A stretch of 64,000 nucleotides of DNA, from positions 1 to 64,000 of the forward strand of contig WLIA01000003.1 in NCBI GenBank assembly GCA_009702455.1. Direction: 5' to 3'. This DNA is from Actinomycetota bacterium. GTDB lineage: Bacteria; Actinomycetota; Actinomycetes; Actinomycetales; Microbacteriaceae. The translations under genes were made by a program, and so were the position numbers. Positions 29,396 through 40,429 of this stretch are shown here, one piece after another (the first letter of the stretch is position 1; every line of letters starts with the position of its first letter). The notes under the pieces were generated by a model that worked only from the letters and a program-made list of their open reading frames with translations, was not told where the DNA came from and did not search any database.

Positions 29396-32064
29396 TTTCT
29401 GAAGAAAGAGCTTCCCTTACCAGACTTGTCGTCTGGTTTGCCTTTGTTTGGCTTTACCGGGCCGCCTGAGCCACCCTGGTGAACCTCGGCGCTGCCGTCT
29501 TCACTCGGAGCGGTGTAGGTGAGCTTCTTGACGTCTGGCTTGACCTGCTCAACCGATTCGGCGGCTTGCACCTGAACCTCGATGTTGAACATAAAGCCAA
29601 CGGCTTCTTCTTTGATGGCACCCATCATCTGCTGGAACATGCCGTAGCCCTCGCGCTGGTATTCAACCAACGGGTCGCGCTGCGCCATGGCACGAAGACC
29701 GATTCCCTCTTTGAGGTAATCCATCTCGTAAAGGTGGTCACGCCATTTGCGATCGACAACCGACAAGACAACTCGACGCTCAAGCTCGCGCATTGCGGCC
29801 TCGCCAATCTGCTCGGTTCTCTTCTCGTAGGCAACCTTCGCGTCAGATACGAGTTCGCGGGTTAGCCAGTCGCGAGTTAGTCGACTGCGGTTGCCGGCTT
29901 CGGCCAAGACCTCAGAGATTTCTAGACCAACCGGATACACGGTCTTCAAGTCGTTCCAGAGCGCTTCGAGATCCCAGTCTTTTCCGCTGCCCTCAACGAT
30001 GTGCTGGTTCACGACATCGGTAACAACATCGTTCAAGAAGCCTGCGATGCGTGCCTGAATGTCATCACCCTCAAGGATGTGCCTGCGGTCGTTGTAGATC
30101 GCTTCACGCTGACGCGACATGACATCGTCATACTTCAAAACGTTCTTGCGAATTTCGGCGTTTCGGCCCTCAACCTGCGACTGCGCGCTTTGAATCGCGC
30201 GGCTGACAATCTTTGATTCGATTGCTGTGTCGTCAGGAACACCCGGACGGTTCATCATGCTCGCAGCTGCACCAGAGTTGAACAGGCGCATTAGGTCATC
30301 GGTTAGCGAAAGGTAGAAACGCGATTCACCGACGTCACCTTGACGACCAGAACGACCGCGAAGCTGATTGTCGATTCGACGAGATTCGTGACGCTCGGTT
30401 CCGAGAACATACAAACCGCCGGCAGCAAGAACTTTCTCGGCGTCTTGCGCTACCTGCTCTTTGATCTTTTCGAACTCGGCTGCCCAGGCTTTTTCATATT
30501 CCTCAGGGGTCTCATCGGCGTTAAGCCCGCGCTTGTTCAGGGCGTCGACAGTCAAGAACTCGGCGTTTCCACCGAGCATTACGTCGGTTCCACGGCCGGC
30601 CATGTTGGTGGCAACGGTTACGGCACCTAGACGACCTGCCTGAGCCACAATTGCAGCCTCACGGGCGTGATTCTTAGCGTTCAAGACCTCGTGGCGAACA
30701 CCGCGCTTGGCAAGCAACTTAGAGAGATACTCGCTCTTCTCGACCGAGGTGGTTCCAACCAAAATCGGCTGCCCCTTGGCGTGACGCTCTGCGATGTCTT
30801 CGACAACCATCGCAAACTTGATCTCTTCGTTCTTGTAAATCAGGTCTGACTGGTCGATTCGAATCATCGGCTTGTTGGTCGGAATCGGAACGACACCGAG
30901 CTTGTATGTGCCCATGAATTCGCCAGCTTCGGTCTCTGCAGTACCGGTCATGCCGGCAATCTTCTTGTAGAGCCTGAAGTAGTTCTGCAAAGTAATGGTC
31001 GCGAGAGTCTGGTTCTCGGCCTTGACCTCGACGCCCTCTTTGGCTTCGATTGCCTGGTGCAAACCTTCGTTGTAGCGACGGCCAGGCAGCATGCGGCCGG
31101 TGTGCTCATCAACGATCAAGACTTCGCCGTTCATGACCACGTAGTCTTTGTCGCGCTTGAACAAAGCGATTGCCTTTAACGAGTTGTTTAGAAACGAAAT
31201 CAGCGGAGTGTTTGCCGACTCGTAAAGGTTGCTGATGCCTAGGTAGTCTTCTACCTTTTCGATTCCAGGCTCAAGAATTCCAACCGTGCGCTTTTTCTCG
31301 TCAACTTCGTAATCGATAACCGGCTGAAGTTTTGCGGCGATGGTTGCAAACTCGCCAAACCAGCGGTTGGCCTCGCCAGAAGCTGGGCCAGAGATGATCA
31401 AAGGTGTGCGGGCCTCGTCGATAAGAATCGAGTCAACCTCGTCGACGATTGCATAGAAGTGACCGCGCTGCACGAGGTCGGCTTTATCCCAGGCCATGTT
31501 GTCACGAAGGTAGTCGAAACCAAATTCGTTGTTGGTTCCATAGGTGATGTCGCACAGGTATTCGGCACGACGCTGCGCAGGGTCTTGCCCAGCAAGAATG
31601 CAACCGGTGGTCATTCCGAGAGCTCTGAAAACGCGACCCATCAGTTCACTCTGATAGTTGGCCAAGAAGTCGTTTACGGTAACGATGTGCACACCGCGAC
31701 CCGCGATGGCGTTTAGGTAGGCGGCGGTTGTTGCCACCAAAGTTTTACCTTCACCGGTTTTCATCTCGGCGATGTTGCCAAGGTGAAGGGCGGCTCCACC
31801 CATGATCTGAACGTCGTATGGGCGCATGCCAAGGGTGCGCTTTGCGGCCTCGCGAACTGCCGCGAATGCCTCTGGAAGCATGTCGTCTAGAGACTCACCG
31901 GCGGCGTAACGCTCACGCAGGCTATCGGTTTCGCTCTTGAGCTCTTCTTCGGTAAGCGAGCTGAATGACTCTTCGAGAGTGTTTACAGCGTTCGCGTAGT
32001 TGCGCAGTTTGCCGAGAATTCGGCCTTCTCCGGCGCGCAGCACCTTGTCGAGAATATTTGCCAA
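29392..32064 (-). CDS. secA: Preprotein translocase ATPase SecA
   Basis: 890 aa; [55 protein letters not shown]. Confidence 0.98.
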   Translation of the reverse strand: MANILDKVLRAGEGRILGKLRNYANAVNTLEESFSSLTEEELKSETDSLRERYAAGESLDDMLPEAFAAVREAAKRTLGMRPYDVQIMGGAALHLGNIAEMKTGEGKTLVATTAAYLNAIAGRGVHIVTVNDFLANYQSELMGRVFRALGMTTGCILAGQDPAQRRAEYLCDITYGTNNEFGFDYLRDNMAWDKADLVQRGHFYAIVDEVDSILIDEARTPLIISGPASGEANRWFGEFATIAAKLQPVIDYEVDEKKRTVGILEPGIEKVEDYLGISNLYESANTPLISFLNNSLKAIALFKRDKDYVVMNGEVLIVDEHTGRMLPGRRYNEGLHQAIEAKEGVEVKAENQTLATITLQNYFRLYKKIAGMTGTAETEAGEFMGTYKLGVVPIPTNKPMIRIDQSDLIYKNEEIKFAMVVEDIAERHAKGQPILVGTTSVEKSEYLSKLLAKRGVRHEVLNAKNHAREAAIVAQAGRLGAVTVATNMAGRGTDVMLGGNAEFLTVDALNKRGLNADETPEEYEKAWAAEFEKIKEQVAQDAEKVLAAGGLYVLGTERHESRRIDNQLRGRSGRQGDVGESRFYLSLTDDLMRLFNSGAAASMMNRPGVPDDTAIESKIVSRAIQSAQSQVEGRNAEIRKNVLKYDDVMSRQREAIYNDRRHILEGDDIQARIAGFLNDVVTDVVNQHIVEGSGKDWDLEALWNDLKTVYPVGLEISEVLAEAGNRSRLTRDWLTRELVSDAKVAYEKRTEQIGEAAMRELERRVVLSVVDRKWRDHLYEMDYLKEGIGLRAMAQRDPLVEYQREGYGMFQQMMGAIKEEAVGFMFNIEVQVQAAESVEQVKPDVKKLTYTAPSEDGSAEVHQGGSGGPVKPNKGKPDDKSGKGSSFFRN

Positions 32065-32095
32065 GATTGAGCTCCAGACGAGTCGGTTGATTTAC

Positions 32096-32821
32096 TTAGT
32101 CAATCTTAGGCGAGGCCATAGGCCCAACCTGAAAGCCTGCTGGATGTGGGCTGGGCGCATGCCGGCGCAGAGTTTCGGCCAGAACCACGAATGCCACCGG
32201 CTCGGCTGCGGCAGCGGCCACGGCTCTGGCAACCTCGGCAATGGTCGAACCGGTGGTCACGATGTCATCGACGAGCAGAACCCGCTTGCCCGCAACCCTC
32301 GGGTTAGCCCGCATGGCCTCGACCAGGTTCTGCTGACGCTGCTCAACAGTGAGCGAGGCCTGATCTTCGACCCTTCTAACCAGCGTGAGCGCCGAGCGCA
32401 GGTGGGGCAGATCCCAGCGCTTGGCAACCCGCTCGGCAATCAGCTCAGCTGGCACGAATCCGCGTTTCTTGAAATTGGCCCTAGCACTCGGAGCAGCAAC
32501 AACTAGATCTACCGGCCACAAACTCTCGTCTGGAAGCAGCGCATCGACCATCGAGCGTGCCACGGCAAATTGATTCTTTTCTTTGAAGGCTGTCATCGCT
32601 CTCGAAACCGAATCGTCTAGAACCGATAGCGCAAGACCAGGCAACTTTTTCGCCACGGCAAGCTGCCCAGACACAAAGTAGCTGCGCTCAACCAAGTGAG
32701 CTTCGTGTCGGCTCAAACAATTGCGGCAATAGACCGTTGGCGGCAGAGAACATTCGGCGCAGGCAGAAGGCAAAAGCAAATCGAGCAACGGTTCGAAAAA
32801 ACTCATGGCAAATGCCATCAC
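32096..32821 (-). CDS. ComF-family phosphoribosyltransferase-like protein
   Basis: Zn finger CAEC...CRNC and VLLVDDIVTTGSTIAEVARAV. Confidence 0.9.
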   Translation of the reverse strand: MMAFAMSFFEPLLDLLLPSACAECSLPPTVYCRNCLSRHEAHLVERSYFVSGQLAVAKKLPGLALSVLDDSVSRAMTAFKEKNQFAVARSMVDALLPDESLWPVDLVVAAPSARANFKKRGFVPAELIAERVAKRWDLPHLRSALTLVRRVEDQASLTVEQRQQNLVEAMRANPRVAGKRVLLVDDIVTTGSTIAEVARAVAAAAAEPVAFVVLAETLRRHAPSPHPAGFQVGPMASPKID

Positions 32822-32869
32822 AGAAACCGGCAGAGCGCTCGAGTTGCTAACAGTGATTCAGCCTCGAAG

Positions 32870-34546
32870 TTAGCCGGCGAAGTGAATCGCCAATATATCC
32901 TTTGCGATGTTGATCCAGGTGAGCGACCGCAGCAGACGAAGATCTTGGTTTGATTCGAGCGAATAGGCCGCCGAAGAAAGTCCATTCGAAACAATCGACT
33001 TCGCATCGGCAACCGGCGATAGTCGTTTTGACTGACCACCAATCTGCAAGTAGAGCGGATAGTTCGGGCTGCCAACAGATTCGGCGATAGTCGCAACGGT
33101 CGTGTCACCTATCCATGAAATTGAACTTACGGGTCGTTCAGATGCGCCAACACGGATGGGTGTCGCGATTGAAACCGGTTCACCGTTTTCGTCGCGCACG
33201 ATGGCGGCGACATAGATTCTCACCGAATCTTCGAAGCGCATCAAAAACGCGATTCGGCCGCCCTCGCGAGAGATTGAGAATGCCAGGTGTTCGCCCTGGG
33301 CCAGCCAGCCAAGAGTTGCGAAGCGTTGCTCGCCCGATGAGTTGAAGGCCAGCAGGGCTGAGTCGTTAGAAGCTCCGAGGGTCCAGATGTAGCCTTGCGG
33401 ATCAATCTCTGGGGCGAGCAGGCCTGCCCTCGAGTCGATTGCAATCGGGTCTGCCTTGCCGCCCACCAGGCGGGTTAGGCCGACTCCCCTTGGGCCACTG
33501 AGAGCCAAGAGGGTCTGCTGGTTGTTGATTCCAAAGTCATAGGCACCCCAAGCCAGCGCTGCCTCGCTCGCCCGAGTCATCGGCATTGCATCGGTTGAAA
33601 GCTGCCTGAAGCCCTCGGTGCTCAGGACGATTGGGTCGGGGTTATTGGCGAGCGAAACCTGGTAGGGCAGGTTGGCGATGTTCTGCGGCACTCCCTCGAT
33701 TCTGATTTGCACCGAGAAAACGTTTGGCAGTTGCGTGAGCGTTGCCGTGAGTTGCACAAGCATGCGCTGCCGCTGCGAAATGGTTGTGCTGTTTGCAGAA
33801 GCATCGAGATCGACTATCGCAACGCCGTCTTGCACGAGAACCGAATCGAGCGCTAGCTTCGTGTCGCTTGGAAACGACGATTGAACGGCATCGGCCAACC
33901 AGAACTCTGGGCCGGCCAAAAGTGCTGACACCAATTTGGTTGAGGTTGCAACTCTGGTTGCAAACCAACGTGTTTCTGGAATCAGGTAGCGCTCTTGATT
34001 GTCATAGAAGAAAAGCGAGTAGTTCTTGAACAATACGTCGAATACCGGTCGAACCAGAACGGTTGTATCTGGTGCTTCACTTATTCGCCACTCACCGTTC
34101 TCTTCGACAAAAGCGAATTTCATAGTGCGAGTTATTGAAGGAACTAACTGCTGGTAGCGACCGAGTTCGTCCACTCGCGCAGCTGCCTTGAACGTGACCG
34201 TGGCGTCATTTAATTCAGACAGGTTAATCACCGGTCTCGAATCGCCAACTAAAAGTTCGGCGCTCGGGTTCCACTTTGAAGCTAAGTCTTCACTCAAGTA
34301 CTTGCGGGCAACCTCATAGTCATTCTGCGGGCCCGTTGCGGCGTTTAGGAAACCATCCATGATTGTCTGCTGCCCGGCACCCTCAATCGGATCGCTTGGC
34401 GAGTAGTAGAGGTAGTCGGTGCTTAGTTCAGATTGAATGTCTGAGCCAACTCGAACTTCAGAACCGGTGGGCAGCTTGGCGCAAGAACTAAGGGTTAGCG
34501 ACGCCAGAAGTAGCAACGCCAGAATCTTGAAACTTCTAGCTCTCAT
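32870..34546 (-). CDS. lpqB: Lipoprotein LpqB
   Basis: 558 aa; lipobox LTLSSCAKLPTGSEV; adjacent to mtrB. Confidence 0.93.
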   Translation of the reverse strand: MRARSFKILALLLLASLTLSSCAKLPTGSEVRVGSDIQSELSTDYLYYSPSDPIEGAGQQTIMDGFLNAATGPQNDYEVARKYLSEDLASKWNPSAELLVGDSRPVINLSELNDATVTFKAAARVDELGRYQQLVPSITRTMKFAFVEENGEWRISEAPDTTVLVRPVFDVLFKNYSLFFYDNQERYLIPETRWFATRVATSTKLVSALLAGPEFWLADAVQSSFPSDTKLALDSVLVQDGVAIVDLDASANSTTISQRQRMLVQLTATLTQLPNVFSVQIRIEGVPQNIANLPYQVSLANNPDPIVLSTEGFRQLSTDAMPMTRASEAALAWGAYDFGINNQQTLLALSGPRGVGLTRLVGGKADPIAIDSRAGLLAPEIDPQGYIWTLGASNDSALLAFNSSGEQRFATLGWLAQGEHLAFSISREGGRIAFLMRFEDSVRIYVAAIVRDENGEPVSIATPIRVGASERPVSSISWIGDTTVATIAESVGSPNYPLYLQIGGQSKRLSPVADAKSIVSNGLSSAAYSLESNQDLRLLRSLTWINIAKDILAIHFAG

Positions 34547-36116
34547 CTTTCACCTGCTTCTTGCGTGGTGGCAGCGGCAGCGGTGACTGCGAGAAAACTG
34601 AGCCCTGGTAGCGCGGCAGGGTGAGTCTGAAAGTCGAACCTTCGTTCGGCTTAGCGGCAACCTGAAGCCATCCCGAGTGCAGGTTGGCGTCTTCTAGCGA
34701 AATAGCCAATCCGAGGCCGGTGCCGCCAGAGGTGCGCTTTCGCGCTGGGTCTGCACGCCAGAATCGATCGAAGACTCGGTCTAGCTGGGTTCTCGTCATG
34801 CCAACGCCCTGGTCGGTAACGCTGACGGCAACGGCGTTTACCCCACCCGCGACTGCAACGACTATCGGTTTGCCTTCGCCGTGCTCAACCGCGTTGGCGA
34901 GAAGATTGCGCAAAAGCCTCTCGATGCGGCGACTGTCAATTTCGGCCTCGATTGATTCAGCCTGCGCTTCGAGAACAATCTCGCAACCCTTTTTCTCGGC
35001 GAGCGGCTCAATCGAGGCGATGGCCGATTTCACAACCGACAAAAGCTCGACCTTCTCGAAATCTCCGGCAACAGCGCCGGCGTCATAGCGAGAAATCTCA
35101 AGCAGGTCTTCAAGAAGAGTTTCGAATCGATGAATCTGCGAGTTCATCGCTTCTGCGCTCTTTTTGATCGGTGCCGCGAATCCCTCGCGGTTGTCATAAA
35201 TCAACTCGCCGGCCAACTTGATTGTCGTTAGCGGTGTGCGCAGCTCGTGCGAAACGTCAGACACAAAGCGCTGCTGCATCTTTGAAATCTGTTCATACTG
35301 CTTCAACTGATCTTGAAGGTTGTCTGCCATGGCGTTGAACGAGCGACCGAGCTGAGCAATAACATCTTCGCCCTGCTCTTCGATTCGCTCATCGAGCGCG
35401 CCTTCTGCAATCTTTTCGCTAACTCGCGCGGCTCGTCGCACTGGCTGAACAATTCGTGAGGTCACCCACCAACTCACCAAACCGATGATCAGCAAAACAA
35501 TCAGTCCACCGAAGACAAGCGTGCCTTGCACGAGGTCGAGGGTCTCTTGCTCGCGCTGCAGGTCGTAAACCAGATAGAGCTCGTAGACACCCGCTAGCGG
35601 AATTTCAACCGGTGCGCCAACGACTAATCCCGGATGGGTGTTGACGCCAACCTTGAGCTCGGTGGCCTGGTAGACCAGGCGGCCGGGGGTAACCTGCACC
35701 TTGCCGCGCAGCGACTGGCTGATAACCGACAGGTCTAGGTCGCTAGAAATCGGGCTCTGCAGCACGGCAGCGCTAGTTTGGCTCGGAGTTCTCAGCAGCG
35801 CAACGAGCCTTGCCTGATCTGCCGATTTGTTTTCGAGGCGCGGCACAACTGAGTTGATCAGCGACTGCAGGGCCACTTCGTCGTTGGCGTTTGAAGCCGC
35901 GAATGTGTTCTGCACGTCAATCACCGCGCGCTCAGACTCATCGAGCACCTGATCTAGTCGGGTCTGGTAGAGCCCGTTGCCGATGCCGAACGAGAGAAAA
36001 CCACCGAGAACCACGAGCGCACCGAGCGAAAGAGCAATTGTGGTGACAACCGCCCTAGCCTGCAGGTTTCTTCGAAGAACACCGATGGCGCGCTCAAGAG
36101 CGCGTCTCAAGAACAT
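34536..36116 (-). CDS. mtrB: Sensor histidine kinase MtrB
   Basis: 526 aa; FVSDVSHELRTPLTTIKLAGELIYD, HAMP, HATPase. Confidence 0.95.
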   Translation of the reverse strand: MFLRRALERAIGVLRRNLQARAVVTTIALSLGALVVLGGFLSFGIGNGLYQTRLDQVLDESERAVIDVQNTFAASNANDEVALQSLINSVVPRLENKSADQARLVALLRTPSQTSAAVLQSPISSDLDLSVISQSLRGKVQVTPGRLVYQATELKVGVNTHPGLVVGAPVEIPLAGVYELYLVYDLQREQETLDLVQGTLVFGGLIVLLIIGLVSWWVTSRIVQPVRRAARVSEKIAEGALDERIEEQGEDVIAQLGRSFNAMADNLQDQLKQYEQISKMQQRFVSDVSHELRTPLTTIKLAGELIYDNREGFAAPIKKSAEAMNSQIHRFETLLEDLLEISRYDAGAVAGDFEKVELLSVVKSAIASIEPLAEKKGCEIVLEAQAESIEAEIDSRRIERLLRNLLANAVEHGEGKPIVVAVAGGVNAVAVSVTDQGVGMTRTQLDRVFDRFWRADPARKRTSGGTGLGLAISLEDANLHSGWLQVAAKPNEGSTFRLTLPRYQGSVFSQSPLPLPPRKKQVKDES

Positions 36117-36821
36117 TTAGTAAGCGCCGGCCTTATAGCCGCGGCCGCGAACGGTTGTGACGATTTGTGGTTCGTCTGGGTTCTCTTCGATCTTCGAACG
36201 CAAACGCTGAATGTGAACGTTCACCAGGCGAGTGTCGATCTTGCCTTTGAAGTCACCCTCTTCGTTTAGGTTTTTGTGCAACCAAACTTTCTTCAGCAAC
36301 TCTTCGCGGGTGAAGGTGTGCTTCGGGTCTTCTGCGATTGTCAGCAAGAGATTGAACTCGAGCGGGGTCAAAAGAATTTGCTTGTTGCCGCGAGTTACCT
36401 CGTAGGCAGAAACGTCGATTGTCAGCGGGCCAATTTCAACGATGGTGTTGTCTGAACGTTCTGGCACATTCATAACCGCAGTGATTGTGCGAATGAGTTC
36501 TTTGCCGCCGTAAGGCTTCTTGATGTAGTCGTCAGCTCCGAGATCTAGAGCTCGCTCAACATCCTCAACCTCGGTCTTTGCAGAAGCCATGATCACGGGA
36601 GTGTTTGCAAGCGCTACGAGCTCTTGAAGAATCTCGAGACCATCCTTGCCCGGCAGCATCCAGTCGAGAATTACAACGTCTGGTTTGGTGTCTTGAAAAA
36701 CTCGCACGGCATCGGTGCCCGAATCGCAGGTAACAACTCTGTGGCCGGCAACTTCGAGCGTGGTCTGGGCCATTTCAAGCATTAGCTTTTCGTCTTCGAC
36801 GACCAGAATTTTCCAGCTCAT
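36117..36821 (-). CDS. mtrA: Response regulator MtrA
   Basis: 234 aa OmpR family; VVILDWMLPGKDG, C-terminal winged helix VTTVRGRGYKAGAY. Confidence 0.96.
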   Translation of the reverse strand: MSWKILVVEDEKLMLEMAQTTLEVAGHRVVTCDSGTDAVRVFQDTKPDVVILDWMLPGKDGLEILQELVALANTPVIMASAKTEVEDVERALDLGADDYIKKPYGGKELIRTITAVMNVPERSDNTIVEIGPLTIDVSAYEVTRGNKQILLTPLEFNLLLTIAEDPKHTFTREELLKKVWLHKNLNEEGDFKGKIDTRLVNVHIQRLRSKIEENPDEPQIVTTVRGRGYKAGAY

Positions 36822-36830
36822 GTGCTGCTC

Positions 36831-38306
36831 CTAATACCTGTAGTGCTCAACCTTGAATGGGCCGTTCACCGAAACACCGATGTAACGGGCCTGCTCAGAG
36901 GTCAGTTGGGTCAATTCAACACCCAAAGCGGCTAGGTGCAAACTGGCAACCTTCTCGTCGAGGTGCTTGGGCAAGATGTGCACACCGAGTTCAAACTCGT
37001 CGGTCTTGGTGAATAGCTCAATCTGCGCGAGCACCTGGTTGCTGAACGAATTGCTCATTACAAAGCTCGGATGGCCCGTGGCGTTGCCAAGGTTCATCAG
37101 CCTGCCCTCGCTGAGAATCAGCACAGAGCGGCCGTTTGGCAGGCGCCACTCGTGCACCTGCGGCTTGATTTCGATCTTCTCGACGCCCTTGATTTGCGAG
37201 ATTCCGGCCATGTCGACCTCGTCATCGAAGTGACCAACGTTGGCAACCACGGCAAGGTGCTTCATCTGCATCAGGTGCTCTGGGCGAATGATGTGGGTGT
37301 TGCCGGTAGCAGTAATAAAAATGTCGACGGTTTCGATGACCGACTCGAGCCTGGCAACCTGAAAGCCATCCATGGCGGCTTGCAGAGCGCAGATCGGGTC
37401 AACTTCGCTAACGATTACGCGAGCACCCTGGCCTCGCATTGCCTCGGCCGACCCCTTGCCGACATCTCCGTAGCCGGCAACGAAAACTGTCTTGCCGCCG
37501 ATGAGAACATCGGTTGCGCGGTTTAGGCCATCTGGCAGCGAGTGACGAATGCCGTATTTGTTGTCGAACTTCGATTTGGTAACCGAGTCGTTGACGTTGA
37601 TTGCTGTGAACAGAAGTTCGCCGCGCTTGTGGAATTCGTAGAGACGGTGAACACCGGTTGTGGTCTCTTCAGTGACACCCTTGATCTCTTTTGCGATTTC
37701 GGTGAAGCGGTTCGGTGAGGTCTTCAGCGAACCGCGAAGCAATTCGAGAATCACCGAATACTCTTCGCTGTCGTCGAGACCGGTTGGCGGAACCGAACCG
37801 GCAAGCTCAAATTCGCGACCCTTGTGCACCAAGAGAGTTGCGTCGCCACCGTCGTCGAGAATCATGTTTGGGCCGATATAGTTCTTGCCCTCTGCTGAGG
37901 CTTCGCTCGACCAATCGAAAATGCGATCTGTGCACCACCAGTATTCGGTGAGGGTCTCGCCCTTCCAAGCGAAAACCGGAGTTCCGCTTGGTGCGTCGAC
38001 GGTTCCGTGCTCGCCGACAACAACAGCTGCCGCGGCTTCATCCTGGGTAGAAAAGATATTGCAAGAGGCCCAACGCACCTGCGCGCCGAGGGCAACCAAA
38101 GTTTCGATTAGCACCGCGGTCTGCACGGTCATGTGCAAAGAGCCGGCGATGCGAGCGCCCTTGAGCGGTTGAGCGGCCGAGAACTCGGCGCGAAGAGCCA
38201 TCAGGCCTGGCATCTCGTTTTCGGCGAGGCGAATCTGGTGTCGACCGGCCTCGGCTAGCGAGAGGTCTTTGACTCGAAAATCGAATGTGGTTTTTTGACG
38301 GCTCAT
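36831..38306 (-). CDS. ahcY: S-adenosylhomocysteinase
   Basis: 491 aa; [37 protein letters not shown]-terminal PFKVEHYRY. Confidence 0.98.
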   Translation of the reverse strand: MSRQKTTFDFRVKDLSLAEAGRHQIRLAENEMPGLMALRAEFSAAQPLKGARIAGSLHMTVQTAVLIETLVALGAQVRWASCNIFSTQDEAAAAVVVGEHGTVDAPSGTPVFAWKGETLTEYWWCTDRIFDWSSEASAEGKNYIGPNMILDDGGDATLLVHKGREFELAGSVPPTGLDDSEEYSVILELLRGSLKTSPNRFTEIAKEIKGVTEETTTGVHRLYEFHKRGELLFTAINVNDSVTKSKFDNKYGIRHSLPDGLNRATDVLIGGKTVFVAGYGDVGKGSAEAMRGQGARVIVSEVDPICALQAAMDGFQVARLESVIETVDIFITATGNTHIIRPEHLMQMKHLAVVANVGHFDDEVDMAGISQIKGVEKIEIKPQVHEWRLPNGRSVLILSEGRLMNLGNATGHPSFVMSNSFSNQVLAQIELFTKTDEFELGVHILPKHLDEKVASLHLAALGVELTQLTSEQARYIGVSVNGPFKVEHYRY

Positions 38307-38316
38307 GCCGAATAGT

Positions 38317-39960
38317 TTAAGCCCGAATTAGCGCTAGAACTTCGTCACGGATGGCGATCATCGTTGACTCGTTTGCGGCCTCTAGGTTCAGGCGCAGCAA
38401 CGGCTCGGTGTTCGATGCTCGCACGTTGAACCACCACCAGTTGGCCTGGGCTGGCGAAGACAGGGTTATGCCGTCGAACTCCTCGACGTTGGCGCGGCCC
38501 TCGAAGGCTTCCAAGACGCGGTCTTTGGCTGCCTGAACATCGGCAACGGTCGAGTTGATCTCGCCGCTCATGAAGTAAGGGTTGTACTGGCGGGCGAACT
38601 CGCTCAGAGGTAGGGTCTGAGCTCCGAACTCGGCAAGCACGTGCATGGCCGCCAACATTCCATTGTCGGCTCCCCAGAAGTCTCTGAAGTAATAGTGTGC
38701 CGAGTGCTCGCCACCGAAGATTGCGTTGGTGGCTGCCATCTGGTCTTTGATCAGCGAGTGGCCAACCTTGGTGCGAACCGCGCGAGCGCCATCTTCTTCG
38801 ATGACTTCGCGAACGACGTTTGAGGTGAGCAGGTTGTGCAACACAGTAATTGGCGAACCGGGATTGGTTGCTTTCTCGCGCGCGATTTCGCGGCGAGCAA
38901 CAATTGCTGCAACAGCTGAAGGGGTCACCGAATCGCCATTTTCGTCGACAACAAAGCAGCGGTCGGCATCGCCGTCGAATGCCAAGCCGATGTCTGCACC
39001 GTGTTCGACAACTGCTCGCTGAAGATCGACCAAATTCTTTGGGTCGAGCGGGTTGGCTTCGTGGTTCGGAAAACTACCGTCGAGTTCGAAATACATCTCG
39101 ATGATTTCTAGCGGCAGCTTCGAAAGTCCGGCGGCAGTTGATAGCACCGCAGGAACAGTAAGCCCACCCATTCCGTTGCCGGCATCGACAACTACCTTGA
39201 GCGGTCTAATTGCGCTGAGGTCAACCAGCTCGCGCAGGTAGGTCGCGTAGCGAGTTAGCACGTTGAGTTCGCGAAAGCTGCCAGGTTGTGCGACCTCTGA
39301 GATTTGGTTATCGAGATAAATCTGCGCGCGGTCGCGAATCGAGCCGAGGCCGGTGTCGATGCTTATGCCCTTGGCTCCGGCTCGCGAGAACTTGATGCCG
39401 TTATAAGAGGCAGGATTGTGCGACGCGGTAAACATGGCGGCTGGCGCGTCTAAAAACCCGCTGGCGAAATAAGACTCGTCGGTTGAGCAGAGGCCGATTG
39501 ACACAACGTTGGCACCTCGCGCCTGAGCGCCAATTGCAAAGGCCTCGGCGAACTCGGGTGACGAGTCGCGCATATCGTGACCGACCACCACGTCTTTGCC
39601 AGCCGCATTCACCTCGTCGACGAAGGCTGCCGCTAGCGCGCTGACGATCGGCGCAGTGAGTTGCGAACCAACCAGTCCGCGAACGTCGTAGCTCTTAACA
39701 ATTTGGTTTAGTGACATCTCTTTTTGGCTCTCGGTTGTTGAAAATTCTTGTGATTCGCGCGGAACGGTTGCGTGCCTGATCAGCTGCCATCCCTGCGGTG
39801 CTGTGAGTCGTTTGGCGTGCTTCTCGCAAAGGTCATAGGCGTGTGGTTCGTGCACCAGGGTCAGCTGGCCAAGCACCGCCGTGCGATCTTCGTGCGAATA
39901 GGTGAGGGTGGCTACGGCTTGCTGACTGCAAGTCACCTTGGAGCAGGGCCGAGTGTTCAT
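38317..39960 (-). CDS. manB: DUF3499-like N-terminal domain fused to phosphomannomutase/phosphoglucomutase
   Basis: 547 aa; N-term [30 protein letters not shown]...[16 protein letters not shown]; then Man[28 protein letters not shown]. Confidence 0.9.
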   Translation of the reverse strand: MNTRPCSKVTCSQQAVATLTYSHEDRTAVLGQLTLVHEPHAYDLCEKHAKRLTAPQGWQLIRHATVPRESQEFSTTESQKEMSLNQIVKSYDVRGLVGSQLTAPIVSALAAAFVDEVNAAGKDVVVGHDMRDSSPEFAEAFAIGAQARGANVVSIGLCSTDESYFASGFLDAPAAMFTASHNPASYNGIKFSRAGAKGISIDTGLGSIRDRAQIYLDNQISEVAQPGSFRELNVLTRYATYLRELVDLSAIRPLKVVVDAGNGMGGLTVPAVLSTAAGLSKLPLEIIEMYFELDGSFPNHEANPLDPKNLVDLQRAVVEHGADIGLAFDGDADRCFVVDENGDSVTPSAVAAIVARREIAREKATNPGSPITVLHNLLTSNVVREVIEEDGARAVRTKVGHSLIKDQMAATNAIFGGEHSAHYYFRDFWGADNGMLAAMHVLAEFGAQTLPLSEFARQYNPYFMSGEINSTVADVQAAKDRVLEAFEGRANVEEFDGITLSSPAQANWWWFNVRASNTEPLLRLNLEAANESTMIAIRDEVLALIRA

Positions 39961-39983
39961 CGGGTCAAGAATACAATGGCGCT

Positions 39984-40403
39984 ATGAGTTCAAGCCGTGG
40001 CAACTACAGAGACCGCCATGGCCGCGGGCTCAGAAGGCCGATTCTGGCTGGCCTTTTTCGGGTTGGCGACAGCCGCCTGGCGAGCTTCGGGCAGATTGTC
40101 TCTGGCACCTGCGACTACCTGAAGGCAGCCTGGCCCGATGAACTCGAGAGGCTCAAGTGGCGAATAATCGACGCCCCGGTAATCAAGGATTCAACCGAGC
40201 AGGTGGCGCGTTGGTCGGTCAACAAAGCGGCTTTCGAGATCACCATTTATCGCCTGCCGATTGAGCGCATGGGTCACAGCCGTCGCCCAGATGCGCTGGA
40301 TGAGCGCATGCACATCGAGCAATTTGTCTTTACCGCGGTAGGCGAGCTAATCGACAAAGATCCGTGGGAACTGATTCCAGACCGCTATCGAAAAGACGAC
40401 TAG
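39984..40403 (+). CDS. Conserved protein resembling the metallopeptidase-family gene divergent from DUF3499/manB (Rv3259-like position)
   Basis: 139 aa; MHIEQFVFTAVGELIDKDPWELIPDRY; divergent from DUF3499-manB; no HExxH seen. Confidence 0.65.
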   Translation: MSSSRGNYRDRHGRGLRRPILAGLFRVGDSRLASFGQIVSGTCDYLKAAWPDELERLKWRIIDAPVIKDSTEQVARWSVNKAAFEITIYRLPIERMGHSRRPDALDERMHIEQFVFTAVGELIDKDPWELIPDRYRKDD

Positions 40404-40429
40404 CTAACACGTTTATTGGCCACAGAGTT

